Virus record (IMG/VR): IMGVR_UViG_3300048837_000398
Location: 1-64,000 of that record
Length of the DNA: 64,000 nt
DNA from: a virus
Direction: 5' to 3' (one strand)
Of this stretch, positions 21,081 through 29,991 are shown piece by piece. A model generated the notes under the pieces. It had not been told where the DNA came from, did no database searches, and saw only the letters and a program-made list of their open reading frames with translations. Made by a program: the position numbers and the translations under genes. How positions within the stretch are numbered: the first letter of the stretch is position 1; every line of letters starts with the position of its first letter.

Positions 21081-21246
21081 TTGTCTTGAGGACTGCGTGA
21101 AGAATTACGTCGATAGCGTTTCCGGTTTTACCGTAACTGACTATTTCTTGTCGAGTTTCTACTGCAGCTTTGTAAAGACCGTTGCTAGTAGACTCGAGTA
21201 GTATTTTGAACTCTCCTATTTGGATTGCTCTTGCTTTGACTGCCAT
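21070..21246 (-). CDS. Small paralog family member 3 (58 aa)
   Basis: Short gene (ATG 21244-21246, TAA 21070-21072) that fills the space between two family members, overlapping both. MAVKARAIQIGEFKILLES..., then C-terminal helix AIDVILHAVLKTIGA with the family pattern. Confidence 0.6.
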   Translation of the reverse strand: MAVKARAIQIGEFKILLESTSNGLYKAAVETRQEIVSYGKTGNAIDVILHAVLKTIGA

Positions 21247-21425
21247 GTGGCTATGATTTTATAGGCGCTTAACATTGCGTTGAAGGCTGAGTCTTGCATA
21301 CCAGTGTTCCATTTGTCGGAACCCTCGCTCGTATGTCTGATAATACAAAAGTACGAGCCCTTATATCGCCAAGTAGTACAAAGGTACACACCATTAACCG
21401 TAAACTGTGCTAACTGCTCGGCCAT
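21216..21425 (-). CDS. Small paralog family member 4 (69 aa)
   Basis: ATG start overlapping the upstream gene by 16 bases. Strands LAQFTVNGVYLCTTWRYKG and YFCIIRHTSEG, then helix SAFNAMLSAYKIIATW in the family position. Function unknown. Confidence 0.55.
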   Translation of the reverse strand: MAEQLAQFTVNGVYLCTTWRYKGSYFCIIRHTSEGSDKWNTGMQDSAFNAMLSAYKIIATWQSKQEQSK

Positions 21426-21625
21426 TTGTTATTTTTTATTTCGAGGTAGGCCCCGAGCACACAGTCTACAAGATTTTCGTAAGTTCTCGATATCCTCTCT
21501 TCGACAGGATCGCCATGAACAATCACATAGTGATACGACTCGTGACCAATTTGTGAGACTACGTACGCAATCGTGTTCTTGAGTGGTGTGTTCAACTGGA
21601 GGACCTCACCCTTAGTCAGATCCAT
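21410..21625 (-). CDS. Small paralog family member 5 (71 aa)
   Basis: ATG start. Strands IAYVVSQIG and SYHYVIVHG, then helix NLVDCVLGAYLEIKNN. This copy and the next two share the clearest C-terminal motif, (V/M/H)DC(V/I)L(G/A/S)A(Y/F)LxI. Confidence 0.6.
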   Translation of the reverse strand: MDLTKGEVLQLNTPLKNTIAYVVSQIGHESYHYVIVHGDPVEERISRTYENLVDCVLGAYLEIKNNKWPSS

Positions 21626-21827
21626 AAAGCATGACCTTTATGTGAAGAAATGCGGCGAGTATGCAGTCCATCTGCGAAAGAAATGTCTTCGAGGAAACTG
21701 CTGAAGTCGGACTCTTACGCGCGATCCTATACATATAGTGCGTAACTAAAGACGAGTTAGTCGCCTCTATCCGATGTATCCAGCAGTCGAGTTGCTTAGA
21801 CGTATAGACGTTAAAAGGGTAGTCCAT
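21612..21827 (-). CDS. Small paralog family member 6 (71 aa)
   Basis: ATG start overlapping the neighbour by 17 bases. Strands CWIHRIEAT and VTHYMYRIARK, then helix QMDCILAAFLHIKVM, near-identical in pattern to members 5 and 7. Confidence 0.6.
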   Translation of the reverse strand: MDYPFNVYTSKQLDCWIHRIEATNSSLVTHYMYRIARKSPTSAVSSKTFLSQMDCILAAFLHIKVMLYGSD

Positions 21828-21993
21828 CTAATTGTATGATTTTTAAATAAGCACTTAGTATGCAATCGTGTATCGTGTTGAAAATAGCGCCCGAATTGTG
21901 CGTATGAAACGGCACTATGACACTGTAGCGGTACCAGCCTTCATTTTCGACGACAATCGAACGAGTGCGGTCAATCGTGATTACGAGGGTCAT
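21811..21993 (-). CDS. Small paralog family member 7 (60 aa)
   Basis: ATG start overlapping the zinc-protein gene upstream by 4 bases. Strands LVITIDRTRSIVVEN and YRYSVIVPF, then helix IHDCILSAYLKIIQL. The zinc protein encoded just upstream ends with a related segment, suggesting the family arose from its C-terminal domain or was fused to it. Confidence 0.6.
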   Translation of the reverse strand: MTLVITIDRTRSIVVENEGWYRYSVIVPFHTHNSGAIFNTIHDCILSAYLKIIQLDGLPF

Positions 21994-23060
21994 AAGGCTA
22001 ATCTAGAACTGTGATCCGGAGTGTCTTTGTAGAGGTTTAAGATTATGTCGTAGATGTCACCTTCTACGATCTTCGACTTTATTTCGCCCGTAGGAAAGTA
22101 CGAGTTGATCTTCAGACGCTCACCTTCTTTATAGAGTCTGATAATAAGTCCTTTCACGTGTAGAGCGACTAACGGCCCATCAGTACCGGATGCACAAGCA
22201 TCGCACATCAACTTCTTGTTAGAAGAGAGGTGCCACTTGTAGAGCACAGTACGTTCGATGGTCGCGTCTACTAAAAACTTGTCGTCGCAATATTCACACA
22301 CATGCTGTATGAAACGGCGCGTGCGATCTTCAGTGTTGAGGATTCTACATGGAGCAGAATCAACGACTTGATCTTGGACGCACTCTGGGCACATGTGAAG
22401 ACCCACTGTGCCAGGCTTGATGTGGCGATACTCTATTTCGTAGGTGTCGATAAGGTATGAACTCGTGCAGACTGGGCACCGAACTAGCTGTGACGCGCCC
22501 ATAATGTCGAGAGGCTCGTGAGCAGACTTACCGAAAGATACTTCACATTCTGTTCTGCACGATGCACACATACGCACAGTTCCACCAGTAAAATGGTCTG
22601 CATCACTTCTCACTGGAGTGTGGATGTGAGCGTAGTCTTCGAGAGCAGCTTCCTTACAGAAGTAACACGTCTTAGATGACGGTGAATCAGAGTGCTCGTA
22701 GTGATAGTCTACAGAGGCATCGAACTTACCGTAGCGATAGTAGGCTGTTAATCTAGCGGACGTAGTGTCTTCCATTTCGTCGAAGAGCCCGCCTTTAGCT
22801 TTGGGCCCATTTAAGTCGTTCTCCATGAGGAGTATATCTTCTGCGCAGTCCCAACAAGTGAACGTAGTGGTGAAGGTAGCCCCCACCGTCGCGCCCCTCA
22901 CAGCATATTTAACCAGAGGTTGTCCAGTGTGAGGGCTATCGCAGAAAACGCACATGTAAGACTTGTCTCCTCGCGGTTTAAAGTCGTCGATGTTCTTCGG
23001 AAGTATGAGTCCCTTAGAACTCAGGTAACGTTTTAGCGCTTCCTTCATGCCAGCTGACAT
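21990..23060 (-). CDS. Multi-zinc-ribbon protein with paralog-family tail, 356 aa
   Basis: Eight CxxC pairs are visible (CVFC, CWDC, CYFC, CASC, CPVC, CPEC, CEYC, CDAC), consistent with about four zinc ribbons spread over the protein. The last 60 residues (LIIRLYKEGERLKINSYF...DIYDIILNLYKD) resemble the small tandem proteins encoded just downstream. Zinc-ribbon strings often bind nucleic acids or proteins; no known family is recognised. Overlaps the end of the SF2 helicase gene by 47 bases, so it is in the same transcript. Confidence 0.65.
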   Translation of the reverse strand: MSAGMKEALKRYLSSKGLILPKNIDDFKPRGDKSYMCVFCDSPHTGQPLVKYAVRGATVGATFTTTFTCWDCAEDILLMENDLNGPKAKGGLFDEMEDTTSARLTAYYRYGKFDASVDYHYEHSDSPSSKTCYFCKEAALEDYAHIHTPVRSDADHFTGGTVRMCASCRTECEVSFGKSAHEPLDIMGASQLVRCPVCTSSYLIDTYEIEYRHIKPGTVGLHMCPECVQDQVVDSAPCRILNTEDRTRRFIQHVCEYCDDKFLVDATIERTVLYKWHLSSNKKLMCDACASGTDGPLVALHVKGLIIRLYKEGERLKINSYFPTGEIKSKIVEGDIYDIILNLYKDTPDHSSRLAL

Positions 23061-24135
23061 TTTTTAAAGGTAAAGTTTTCTTTCGTACCCACTTCTCTTC
23101 TTGAGAGTCAGGTATATACAGATTTATAAAGAGAGCTTTCTTTCCCTCTTTGTGTCGCAGGATTCGACCTAACGACTGTATCTGTACGAGCTCTGTAGAG
23201 ACCGCTGACACGCAGATCGCACCATCAGCATCAGGTACGTTAAGTCCTTCAGTGAGTGCGTCTACAGAAATCAGCAGGTTAGAGTTCGCGAAGTCTTCGA
23301 GTACTTTAGCTCGCTCCTTAGTAGAAAGTTCAGAATGGTAAAGTAGCCCGCCGATTAGCTCGTGAAGTTCCTTCGCGAATTTGATAGACTTCGTAAAGAT
23401 AATTCATTTCTTGTTAGGGAACCGCTCGATGATTTCCTTTACCGCCCCCATTTTCTCTGGAGCATTGTAGAGCACTCCTTTGCGCAGTGTCATAGACGAC
23501 CAATACGCTTTGGCTTCGGACGAGTAGGGTCCATCACGTTTAGACTCGAAGCGAGCTAGATCGAATATGGACTTGTACGATGTCTCGCGCCACACACGTG
23601 CTAACTTGATGTTAGCAGCTTTAAACATGTTGTCGAAAGCTCGATAACGTGCTGAAGTAGTGCGATTCATCTTAACAGGGACGTTGAAAACTTGGTAGGG
23701 AGCTGATGCGTCTGGAGCATCGTCTATCGTCTTAGTGTAGACCACAGGTGCCTTAGACGTAAGGAAAGCGGCTCGCTCGTCAGAAGGTAGTGTCGCAGTT
23801 AAACAAAGTAAATACTTGTGCTTAATGTTGAATACCCTCGAGAAGGTAGGAGCAGTAGCTCGGTGCGCTTCGTCGATAACGAGAAGATCACACTCTAGAT
23901 CAGACTTGGCAGCCGTGTTAATTACGTAGACATCAGCTGGGACATCGCCAAGTTCATCTAGTCACTGCTTTACGAGTGGGACACGAGACGTAACTATGAT
24001 TGTCTTTCCGTTTACGACCTTAGCAGCCATTACTCCGAAGCGCGTCTTACCTAGGCCCGTACCAAGTAGTACAGTCCCACGTTTTTCAATTGACCACGCA
24101 GCTAAGGCCTCTTCTTGAATCTGTGTTTTAGTCAT
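23014..24135 (-). CDS. SF2 DEAH-box helicase (two recoded TGAs)
   Basis: 373 residues with TGA 23962-23964 and 23404-23406 read as Trp; ATG start 24133-24135. Q-rich opening TKTQIQEEALAAW; motif I LLGTGLGKTRFG; motif Ia SRVPLVKQWLDEL, where the recoded codon gives the Trp that is usual in this position; motif II LLVIDEAHRA; motif III LTATLP; motif V SVDALTEGLNVPDADG; motif VI QSLGRILRHKEGKKA. It is a DNA helicase/translocase of the phage UvsW/RecQ-like SF2 group, probably for replication restart or recombination. Under the standard code it breaks into three pieces. Confidence 0.85.
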
Positions 24136-24148
24136 CTTTTTTAAAATG

Positions 24149-24180
24149 GCCGGAGCCAAACTCTTTTGTCTAGCCCCGGC
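24149..24180 (-). terminator. Intrinsic terminator with AAAAGA loop
   Basis: Minus-strand GCCGGGGCTAGAC pairs over 13 positions (with wobbles) with GTTTGGCTCCGGC around loop AAAAGA, followed by CATTTTAAAAAA. The stem includes the stop codon of the zinc-knuckle gene. Confidence 0.7.
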
Positions 24181-25153
24181 ACTCTTCGCATACTATTTGT
24201 GAGTAGTCTAAATTTTGTCGCTTACATGAAGGGCACTCAAACTTAGAGTTCCTACATTCTTCACAAACTTCGTTGGGCGCATCTACTGGAGCTTTTTTAC
24301 ATCTCGAGCAAATGTACGGTGTACCAACATACGCTTCATCGAGGCAGTCAAAACACTGTCCTGTCTCCGTATCTGGGACTTCGTCAGCATTCTTCTTGCA
24401 GCTCGTGCAGATGCCTTTGCGTTTATATGCAGTACAGTCGTCACAAATTTGCTCTCCTCTGAACTCAGGCACGAACTTATCTTTGCATCCTGCACACGTA
24501 GGTAAGCACTCGTCACACTGCCACTGTCTAGAGGATGAAGCTATGAAGCTTTGGTCACAGTCCGCACAGTTTCGCTTCGATTCTCTATGCGCATTACACA
24601 GGTCTTCAGAAGAAGGTATGAAAGTGTCACAGAGTGCACACGTGTGTAGACTACGTAAGAAAGGAGATGTCGAACGTTTGAGTGCTTCTTCAGTGAAGCA
24701 CGTCTGACAATAACCTTCTTTGTTACGTATCCTATAGAGTTTACAGGAAACGCATTCACCAGCACGGAGCGTATCTTTAGGATATTCGTGCCAGTTCTTA
24801 GAGAAGGTGCAAGTTACGCACACACCATTGGTCAGCGTAACATCGACAGACGATTTACATTCGAGGCAAACCGTTGGCGTACGCTTTTCGCAATCAGGGC
24901 ATAGCAAAACCCATTTAGTCTGCTTGAGCGGTCGCACACAATCTCTGCACATACCTTCAGCATTGACCCAATCTTGGTTAGTGCAGTCCTTACACGTGTT
25001 TTGTTCGTGCGCCTGGAACGGTACGATGAACGTCGTGAACTTCTTGCGTAACAAGGAACTGCTTACTTGCTCGAGGCATACTTCACATTCCTGAAGTGGA
25101 CCGGCTGTGTTAAACTTACAACCCTCTTTAGAGCACGATCTTGGAGTGTCCAA
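24170..25153 (-). CDS. Zinc-knuckle array protein, 327 aa
   Basis: About twenty CxxC (or CxxxxC) pairs occur in a row roughly every 12-20 residues (for example CEVC, CKDC, CRDC, CPDC, CLEC, CVTC, CALC, CADC, CAGC, CTSC, CSRC, CPSC). This is enough for about ten zinc sites with little other sequence. I know no phage family of this form. The start is a TTG at 25151-25153. The frame stays open upstream to 25189 and includes one more CVDPTC pair, so a rarer start there is possible. It ends within a terminator stem. Likely a binding scaffold for nucleic acid or host protein. Confidence 0.65.
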   Translation of the reverse strand: MDTPRSCSKEGCKFNTAGPLQECEVCLEQVSSSLLRKKFTTFIVPFQAHEQNTCKDCTNQDWVNAEGMCRDCVRPLKQTKWVLLCPDCEKRTPTVCLECKSSVDVTLTNGVCVTCTFSKNWHEYPKDTLRAGECVSCKLYRIRNKEGYCQTCFTEEALKRSTSPFLRSLHTCALCDTFIPSSEDLCNAHRESKRNCADCDQSFIASSSRQWQCDECLPTCAGCKDKFVPEFRGEQICDDCTAYKRKGICTSCKKNADEVPDTETGQCFDCLDEAYVGTPYICSRCKKAPVDAPNEVCEECRNSKFECPSCKRQNLDYSQIVCEECRG

Positions 25154-25185
25154 GTAATGCTCGCAAGTGGGGTCTACACAGCCGT

Positions 25186-26298
25186 CTATCCGTTTTTTGC
25201 TTTGAGAGTCATTCCTAAGCCGCCATTGCGTGGGGATTTACGTAACGACTCGATGATCTTGGCGTCGAGAGCGACTTTCTCTGTTTTATCCTTGCCAGAT
25301 GATTTCCATTTCTCGATCTCGAGAATGATGTTGCCGAGTGACTGCGCGATATCGCTCTGGTTCTCGAGCTTGAGATCCTTATTATTGAGAACCTTGAGCG
25401 CACTCTTGCGAACACTCTCGAGGTGGTCATCTTCGTAACCCAGGAACTTGAGGATTGTGCGCAGGACTTCGGATGAAGCCTCTTCTTTAGGTTCCTCCTT
25501 TTTAGCGTCCTTCTCCTCTTTCTTCGAATCTTTGGACTCCTCTTTCTTAGGCGACTCCTCTTTCTTAGGCGACTCCTCTTTCTTAGGGTCAGTGGCCTGG
25601 TCTGAATTTAGCACATCTCGAGTAGACTCGCGTCTCGAGCGCGCGATCTTAAGTGCTTCCCACATTACGAGAAGAATATGTACGAGGGTGCCGCCAAGAG
25701 TAGCAATCATGATACCATCTAGCTCCTGGAAGCTAGAGTACGTTGCGATGTCGAACCCGTTTCCATAGACCTCTGCATGATACGAGCGCATCGTACGAAT
25801 GTGTAAGGACGAGAGAATCCTGTGCCAGAGGAGAGATACATGATTGATCTGGTTCAAGTTATTCGCAATGACGATTAGGTTGAGGATCGGCGTAAAGAAC
25901 GTAAGAAAGAACGTTATCGCTACTAATCCAATCGAAATAAAGGCATCAGTAACCGATTTAGCTTTGACGGCAGACGCAAAATTATTGATTTCTTTTATCC
26001 ACACCATTCCGGCGAAGACAGAAAGTAGGCCCATTACGGAGTGCATGAGCATTCGCGCTAGTGGGGAGACTTCAGACGATGCGAACGACGCCGCAAGAAT
26101 TGCTTCAGCAACGTTAATAGCTAGTAGAAAGGTAAAGAACCAGGACATTGGGTAGGCAATCATAAGTTCGCCTATTACAAGCCCTATCTCTTTTCCTTTG
26201 TTTTTCGGGTCCTTCATCAGTTTACCGATGAAGAAAGCGAGTGCAATGATAAACCCCACTCCGAGAAGTAAGATTATCACTTGGTTGGTAAGAACCAT
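25186..26298 (-). CDS. Polytopic membrane protein with KKEES repeats, 370 aa
   Basis: Four to six hydrophobic segments in residues 5-225 (for example VIILLLGVGFIIALAFFIG, SWFFTFLLAINVAEAILAA, LVAITFFLTFFTPILNLIVI). They are followed by a lysine/glutamate repeat (PKKEESPKKEES...) at about 238-270 and a helical soluble tail. ATG start right after the polymerase gene start region; one base separates the two genes. No family recognised. Topology suggests a membrane platform with a cytoplasmic charged tail. Confidence 0.6.
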   Translation of the reverse strand: MVLTNQVIILLLGVGFIIALAFFIGKLMKDPKNKGKEIGLVIGELMIAYPMSWFFTFLLAINVAEAILAASFASSEVSPLARMLMHSVMGLLSVFAGMVWIKEINNFASAVKAKSVTDAFISIGLVAITFFLTFFTPILNLIVIANNLNQINHVSLLWHRILSSLHIRTMRSYHAEVYGNGFDIATYSSFQELDGIMIATLGGTLVHILLVMWEALKIARSRRESTRDVLNSDQATDPKKEESPKKEESPKKEESKDSKKEEKDAKKEEPKEEASSEVLRTILKFLGYEDDHLESVRKSALKVLNNKDLKLENQSDIAQSLGNIILEIEKWKSSGKDKTEKVALDAKIIESLRKSPRNGGLGMTLKAKNG

Positions 26299-26299
26299 T

Positions 26300-28126
26300 T
26301 TATTTATTCCAGATTTTCGTTACTACTGATTCTGCAGGTATCACTAAGTCAGAGTAAACTGACGCAGCTTCTACCATACAGCGTTCGAGAATGTCTTTCA
26401 CGTAGGGCGCATCCTCTTCTTTACATAGGAGAATCCATTCGTCGTGCACTAGTAAGATTATTTCGAACTTCGAAGAATACTTGCGAAGTAGTACACCAGC
26501 AAGCTTCGATATTGAGGCTCCGTTGCCTTGTGGGCGATAGTTCTGAGCCTTTCTCTGGTATTCGGCCCTTAGAGTTTTGTAAGTAGAGTGGTAGGTCGGT
26601 ACGTCTAAGTGTAGATGACGCTCGCAAAACTTAAAAATATCCCACTTAGGTAGGTATGAGCGGCGTTTGACGATGTTATCGATAAGTATGTAGCCTCGTT
26701 CGCGAGCTAAGTCTCCTTGCTCTTCGAAGTATGCTTTCAGACGCGGATAGACTTCGAAGTAACGCTTGACAAGATCTTTAGCGCGGTCGAGCCGAACTTT
26801 GTAGCGTTGATGTATAGTAGCAGCTCCACCACCAAAAGCAATAGCGAACCCCGTGTTCTTAGCTAGCTTTCTTTCGGGTGACTCTTTAGTTAGCGTAGGA
26901 TCTCCAAAAGCTTTCTTAGCAGTCTCTAAGTGATAGTCTAGACCGTCGTAAAACATCTGGAGAAATGTAGGATCTTGCGAAAGATGAGCGAGAAGACGTG
27001 CTTCTTGTTGCGAGTAGTCAGCTACTACGAAAGTGTAGCCTTCAGGGGCTTCGAATGCTGCTCGATACTCCTTATCGTTCGGTATATTCTGTAAGTTAGG
27101 AGTACCTGATGAAGTACGTCCTGTATCCTTTATCTGGAAGAGTGAAGTATGGATACGCCCTGTAGCAGGATTAACGTGATCTAAGAAAGCTTCCCCATAC
27201 GTAGAGCTCTGCTTAGAGGTAGCCTTGTAATCGAGATAGAGCTTGACTAGTGAGTCAGTAACGTCTGCAAGCACTGTCTTAGAGACCGACTCTTTGATTG
27301 TGCCCGTCTTCTTGTCGAAGAACTCGATAGGAATAGAGCGCTCTTTAAAGACTTTAGACACTTGTTGCCACGAATTTCAGTTGATAGGAGCGATCTCGTT
27401 AAGAAGGGAGAGTTGGTGGGCTGCCTTCTCTCGAGCTTTGGACGCTAGCTTCAGCCATGCTGATTGATTGATAGGCATACCGTTTATCGAGATGTCTGCC
27501 GCTACCTTGAGGAAGTCGTTCTCGAGTGCAGCCGTCTTAGTTAGCTCGGCCTCTTCTAATAGTGTGGAGAGTATGGGGTAGAGTGCGTACGCAAAATAGA
27601 CGTCGAATGCTGCATATATCAGATGCTCAGTAGTAAGCTCGTCGAAATTAGCGAAAGAGTCCCTAACCTTCTTAGTTACGTGCGGCGTGCCTATATACGT
27701 TTGAGACGAATATGCGTACGGATCGTAATAACGGCGTGTAGTAGACTCGAGCGTAAAGTGCCCTTTCTTAACAGGCAGCCCACACTCTAAGATTTGAGCG
27801 GCTAGCATCGTGTCGAACAGATTCTCTATCTTGAGTCCGAAAGTGTGAAAAATTACTTGATAGTCGTACGAAAGATTGTGCCCGATTATCAGGTTGTTGT
27901 TCTTTATTAGTAGCCCGATGAGTGACTTAGCTTCTTCGTAGTGTGTGACTGCGTTGATGACATACTGCCGAGTATTGTCGCCAATCTGCAGTAAGACGAC
28001 AGAATGGTTCTTAGTCTCTGTATCGAGGGAAAGCCTGGGCGTCTTTCGCACCCAGGCCTTAGCTTTCAAGAAGTCACTTGGTGTATCGAGGAGAATAACC
28101 TCTAGAAGAGGAGTTGTAATTGACAT
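26300..28126 (-). CDS. polA: Family A DNA polymerase (one recoded TGA)
   Basis: 608 residues with TGA 27377-27379 read as Trp in API-N-W-N-SWQQ, where family A enzymes usually have INxNSPxQ. ATG start 28124-28126 chosen over an upstream non-ATG start. The 3'-5' exonuclease motifs are LSLDTETK, IIGHNLSYD and YAAFDVYFAY. Polymerase motif A is FVVADYSQQEARLLAHLSQ, motif B is RKLAKNTGFAIAFGGGA, and motif C is LLVHDEWIL. Replicative polymerase of the phage. A promoter-like TATCTTTG lies about 75 bases upstream. Split in two under the standard code. Confidence 0.92.
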
Positions 28127-28202
28127 CGGTCGTTGTCTTAGTAGGTGGACGATTTTTCTTTGGGGGAGGAGAGGGCGCACGCTCTAGTCTACGAATGGAG
28201 AG

Positions 28203-28210
28203 CAAAGATA
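28203..28210 (-). promoter_or_regulatory. Bacteroidota-type -7 promoter element for the polymerase gene
   Basis: TATCTTTG on the minus strand matches the Bacteroidota -7 consensus TAnnTTTG. It lies in the only intergenic gap (28127-28241) before the polymerase start. No clear TTTG -33 element. The same octamer occurs in both control-region promoters at 46.4 and 46.8 kb. Confidence 0.55.
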
Positions 28211-28241
28211 CGATAACTACTAACGCCATTAGGTAATACAT

Positions 28242-28559
28242 CTAATAAATTTGTTTGCCGTCAACAGATAAGAACACATCATCTAGGCCTTTGCGGGGTG
28301 CGGGCTTTTCGAGATTAGACTTCTTTCCTCTTTTTAAAAGGAACGCAATCTTAGCCACTCGAACATGTTGGTCAGTCCGCACTCGCCACAACTCCCAAGT
28401 GTATATGCGCTGTTTAGAAGGACAAGCAGATTCAGTTAAAATGAAAGGAAGCCCATCCGAGACTTTCTCGATGAGCTCCCCTTCTGTGTATTCCCCTATC
28501 CGTCTTTGCCAGTCGGTGTAAAGTTTTACTTTTACACCCTTTTTTGGTTTGTTACGCAT
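28242..28559 (-). CDS. Hypothetical basic protein, 105 aa
   Basis: Lys/Arg-rich, beta-rich (VKVKLYTDW..., LWRVRTDQHVRVAKIAFLL). Overlaps the M15 peptidase gene by 28 bases. Followed by an intergenic promoter. No family recognised. Confidence 0.55.
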   Translation of the reverse strand: MRNKPKKGVKVKLYTDWQRRIGEYTEGELIEKVSDGLPFILTESACPSKQRIYTWELWRVRTDQHVRVAKIAFLLKRGKKSNLEKPAPRKGLDDVFLSVDGKQIY

Positions 28560-29161
28560 AGATGTATATGGTCACCTGTGGCTTCGGGGTTAAAAAAGAC
28601 GAACTCTTTGGTCGGGCCCTTCAAGTATTTTGCTACCTTCTTTGAGCCGGGCTTCCCCTCGATGTAAAACATGAGGTTGTGGTCCTTTATCCATTGAGCG
28701 CCTTCTGAAGACAGAAGCCACTGTACCAAGTTGTCAGATAATTCGAAGTCAGCTGCTTTGCCATGATAGTGGGCTGAGGCCTTGTTTGTGTGGCGGCGTA
28801 GAGAGTTGATCTTTACGGTAGGCCCACTATAGGTGGCAAGTGCTGACTTGAACGTGTTACAAATAGTAGTATCCACTGGAGTGTAGAGCAGGAACCCAAA
28901 GAAGGTCCCCTCTGAGCATCATTTCCTTTTCTTAGAAGCTGCTTTCCACGGGTGGATATTCAGAAGTGTGTCTATCTGACGCGATTGATACTGCATCAGT
29001 GACCGGAGCGTGTCTTGTGAATTGTTCAACCGATCTACTTCAGACTGCAGATATTGCAGCTTAGAAGCGTTCCAGTTGATTACGTGGTCTACCGTTGTTT
29101 TGGTGAAGTAGCCAAGAGCGAATAGACCAATCACAAGCAACGCTCGTTTGACATTTTCCAT
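28532..29161 (-). CDS. Membrane-anchored M15-type peptidase, endolysin candidate (one recoded TGA)
   Basis: Reading TGA 28919-28921 as Trp fuses an 80-residue membrane/coiled-coil piece (TM at about 7-20, ALLVIGLFALGYF) to a peptidase domain, 209 residues in all. The domain shows INSLRRHTNKASAHYHGKAADF and GDHIHLCV. These are the His/Asp and HxH zinc ligands of the M15 D-Ala-D-Ala carboxypeptidase/endolysin family. A signal-anchor endolysin cutting cell-wall peptides is the likely role. The standard code would report two separate proteins with the peptidase lacking its anchor. Confidence 0.7.
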
Positions 29162-29228
29162 ATATTATATGTTAAATGTTCGATAAGTGTGGTGATTACG
29201 AGGACCACACTAGTATGAGTCTTATCCT

Positions 29229-29543
29229 TTAATAGAGCAGGCGCATTGCCTTATCTATCCACGTAAATTCGACGACCTGAGCTTTTTCTGTGTTGTGGTT
29301 GATCGGAACAAAAGGTTCGATCACTACGTCATCAGAGAGCGAAAGATTCCCTACTATCTTGCCTCGTTTTATGAAGGCTCTTTTATAGAGAAGCGCTCGG
29401 CCCAGTTTATTCGCAGTTCATTGGAGACCGTAAGGGGAGTAAGAGACGTTTAGCGCGTACTTATCCTTCTTCCTGCGGAGTACCCATAGCTTCTTCGCTG
29501 CTATATGGGCAATTAGTTCTGGTGTGATTTCTCGAATTACCAT
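29229..29543 (-). CDS. Hypothetical protein, 104 aa (one recoded TGA)
   Basis: Found only when TGA 29418-29420 is read as Trp (GLQWTANKLGRALLYKRAF). ATG 29541-29543, TAA 29229-29231. Basic N-terminus (LIAHIAAKKLWVLRRKKDK), later strand-rich. Overlaps the next gene upstream by 83 bases, which is long for this block, so the start could be internal. No family recognised. Confidence 0.55.
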
Positions 29544-29952
29544 GCTTTACTTGTAGTACCTCATCATATTCGATGGGTAGGTGAACGTTAGTGATTTTTT
29601 CTTCGTAGACTCTTTCGAAGAGAAGCGCGATTTGCACCTTTTTGTAGTAGGTGTCTAGCAGCTCCACCTTAAAGATCTCGGTGGATGCCTTAGCGATATC
29701 CAGCAAGGTGTCAACATAGTGTCGCAGCTCGATAAGCTTAAGATACTTGTTGTCGAGGCCTTTCGTAGGAAGCGCGTAAGTGTTTCCACGTCGTCCCATT
29801 GCTGTTCCATCGACCGCTCCATATTCGAGTACCGTTGTTGGTGTGTAGCCAGCTAGTGAGCTCGAGAAAACTAAGATCTCATTCTCACCTACTTCGCTAG
29901 ACGTCAGCGGTGTCGTTAATTGGAGTTCAAAGTTAGACGTTTTTTTTGACAT
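29461..29952 (-). CDS. Hypothetical protein, 163 aa
   Basis: ATG at 29950-29952 (MSKKTSNFELQL) preferred to the TTG two codons earlier. Mixed alpha/beta, neutral, C-terminus NHTRTNCPYSSEEA. No family recognised. Confidence 0.55.
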   Translation of the reverse strand: MSKKTSNFELQLTTPLTSSEVGENEILVFSSSLAGYTPTTVLEYGAVDGTAMGRRGNTYALPTKGLDNKYLKLIELRHYVDTLLDIAKASTEIFKVELLDTYYKKVQIALLFERVYEEKITNVHLPIEYDEVLQVKHGNSRNHTRTNCPYSSEEAMGTPQEEG

Positions 29953-29991
29953 ATCCAACCTTTTGGCTAACTATTTGTTAAAAAATATTTT

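Noticed and set aside
23404-24159. Separate small ORFs in place of the SF2 helicase
   Set aside because: All three pieces share a frame and carry consecutive helicase motifs, joined by TGA only.
25215-25768. Plus- and minus-strand ORFs over the KKEES repeat gene
   Set aside because: Ser/Arg-rich shadows caused by repeats in the membrane protein gene; no start signals or neighbour overlap pattern.
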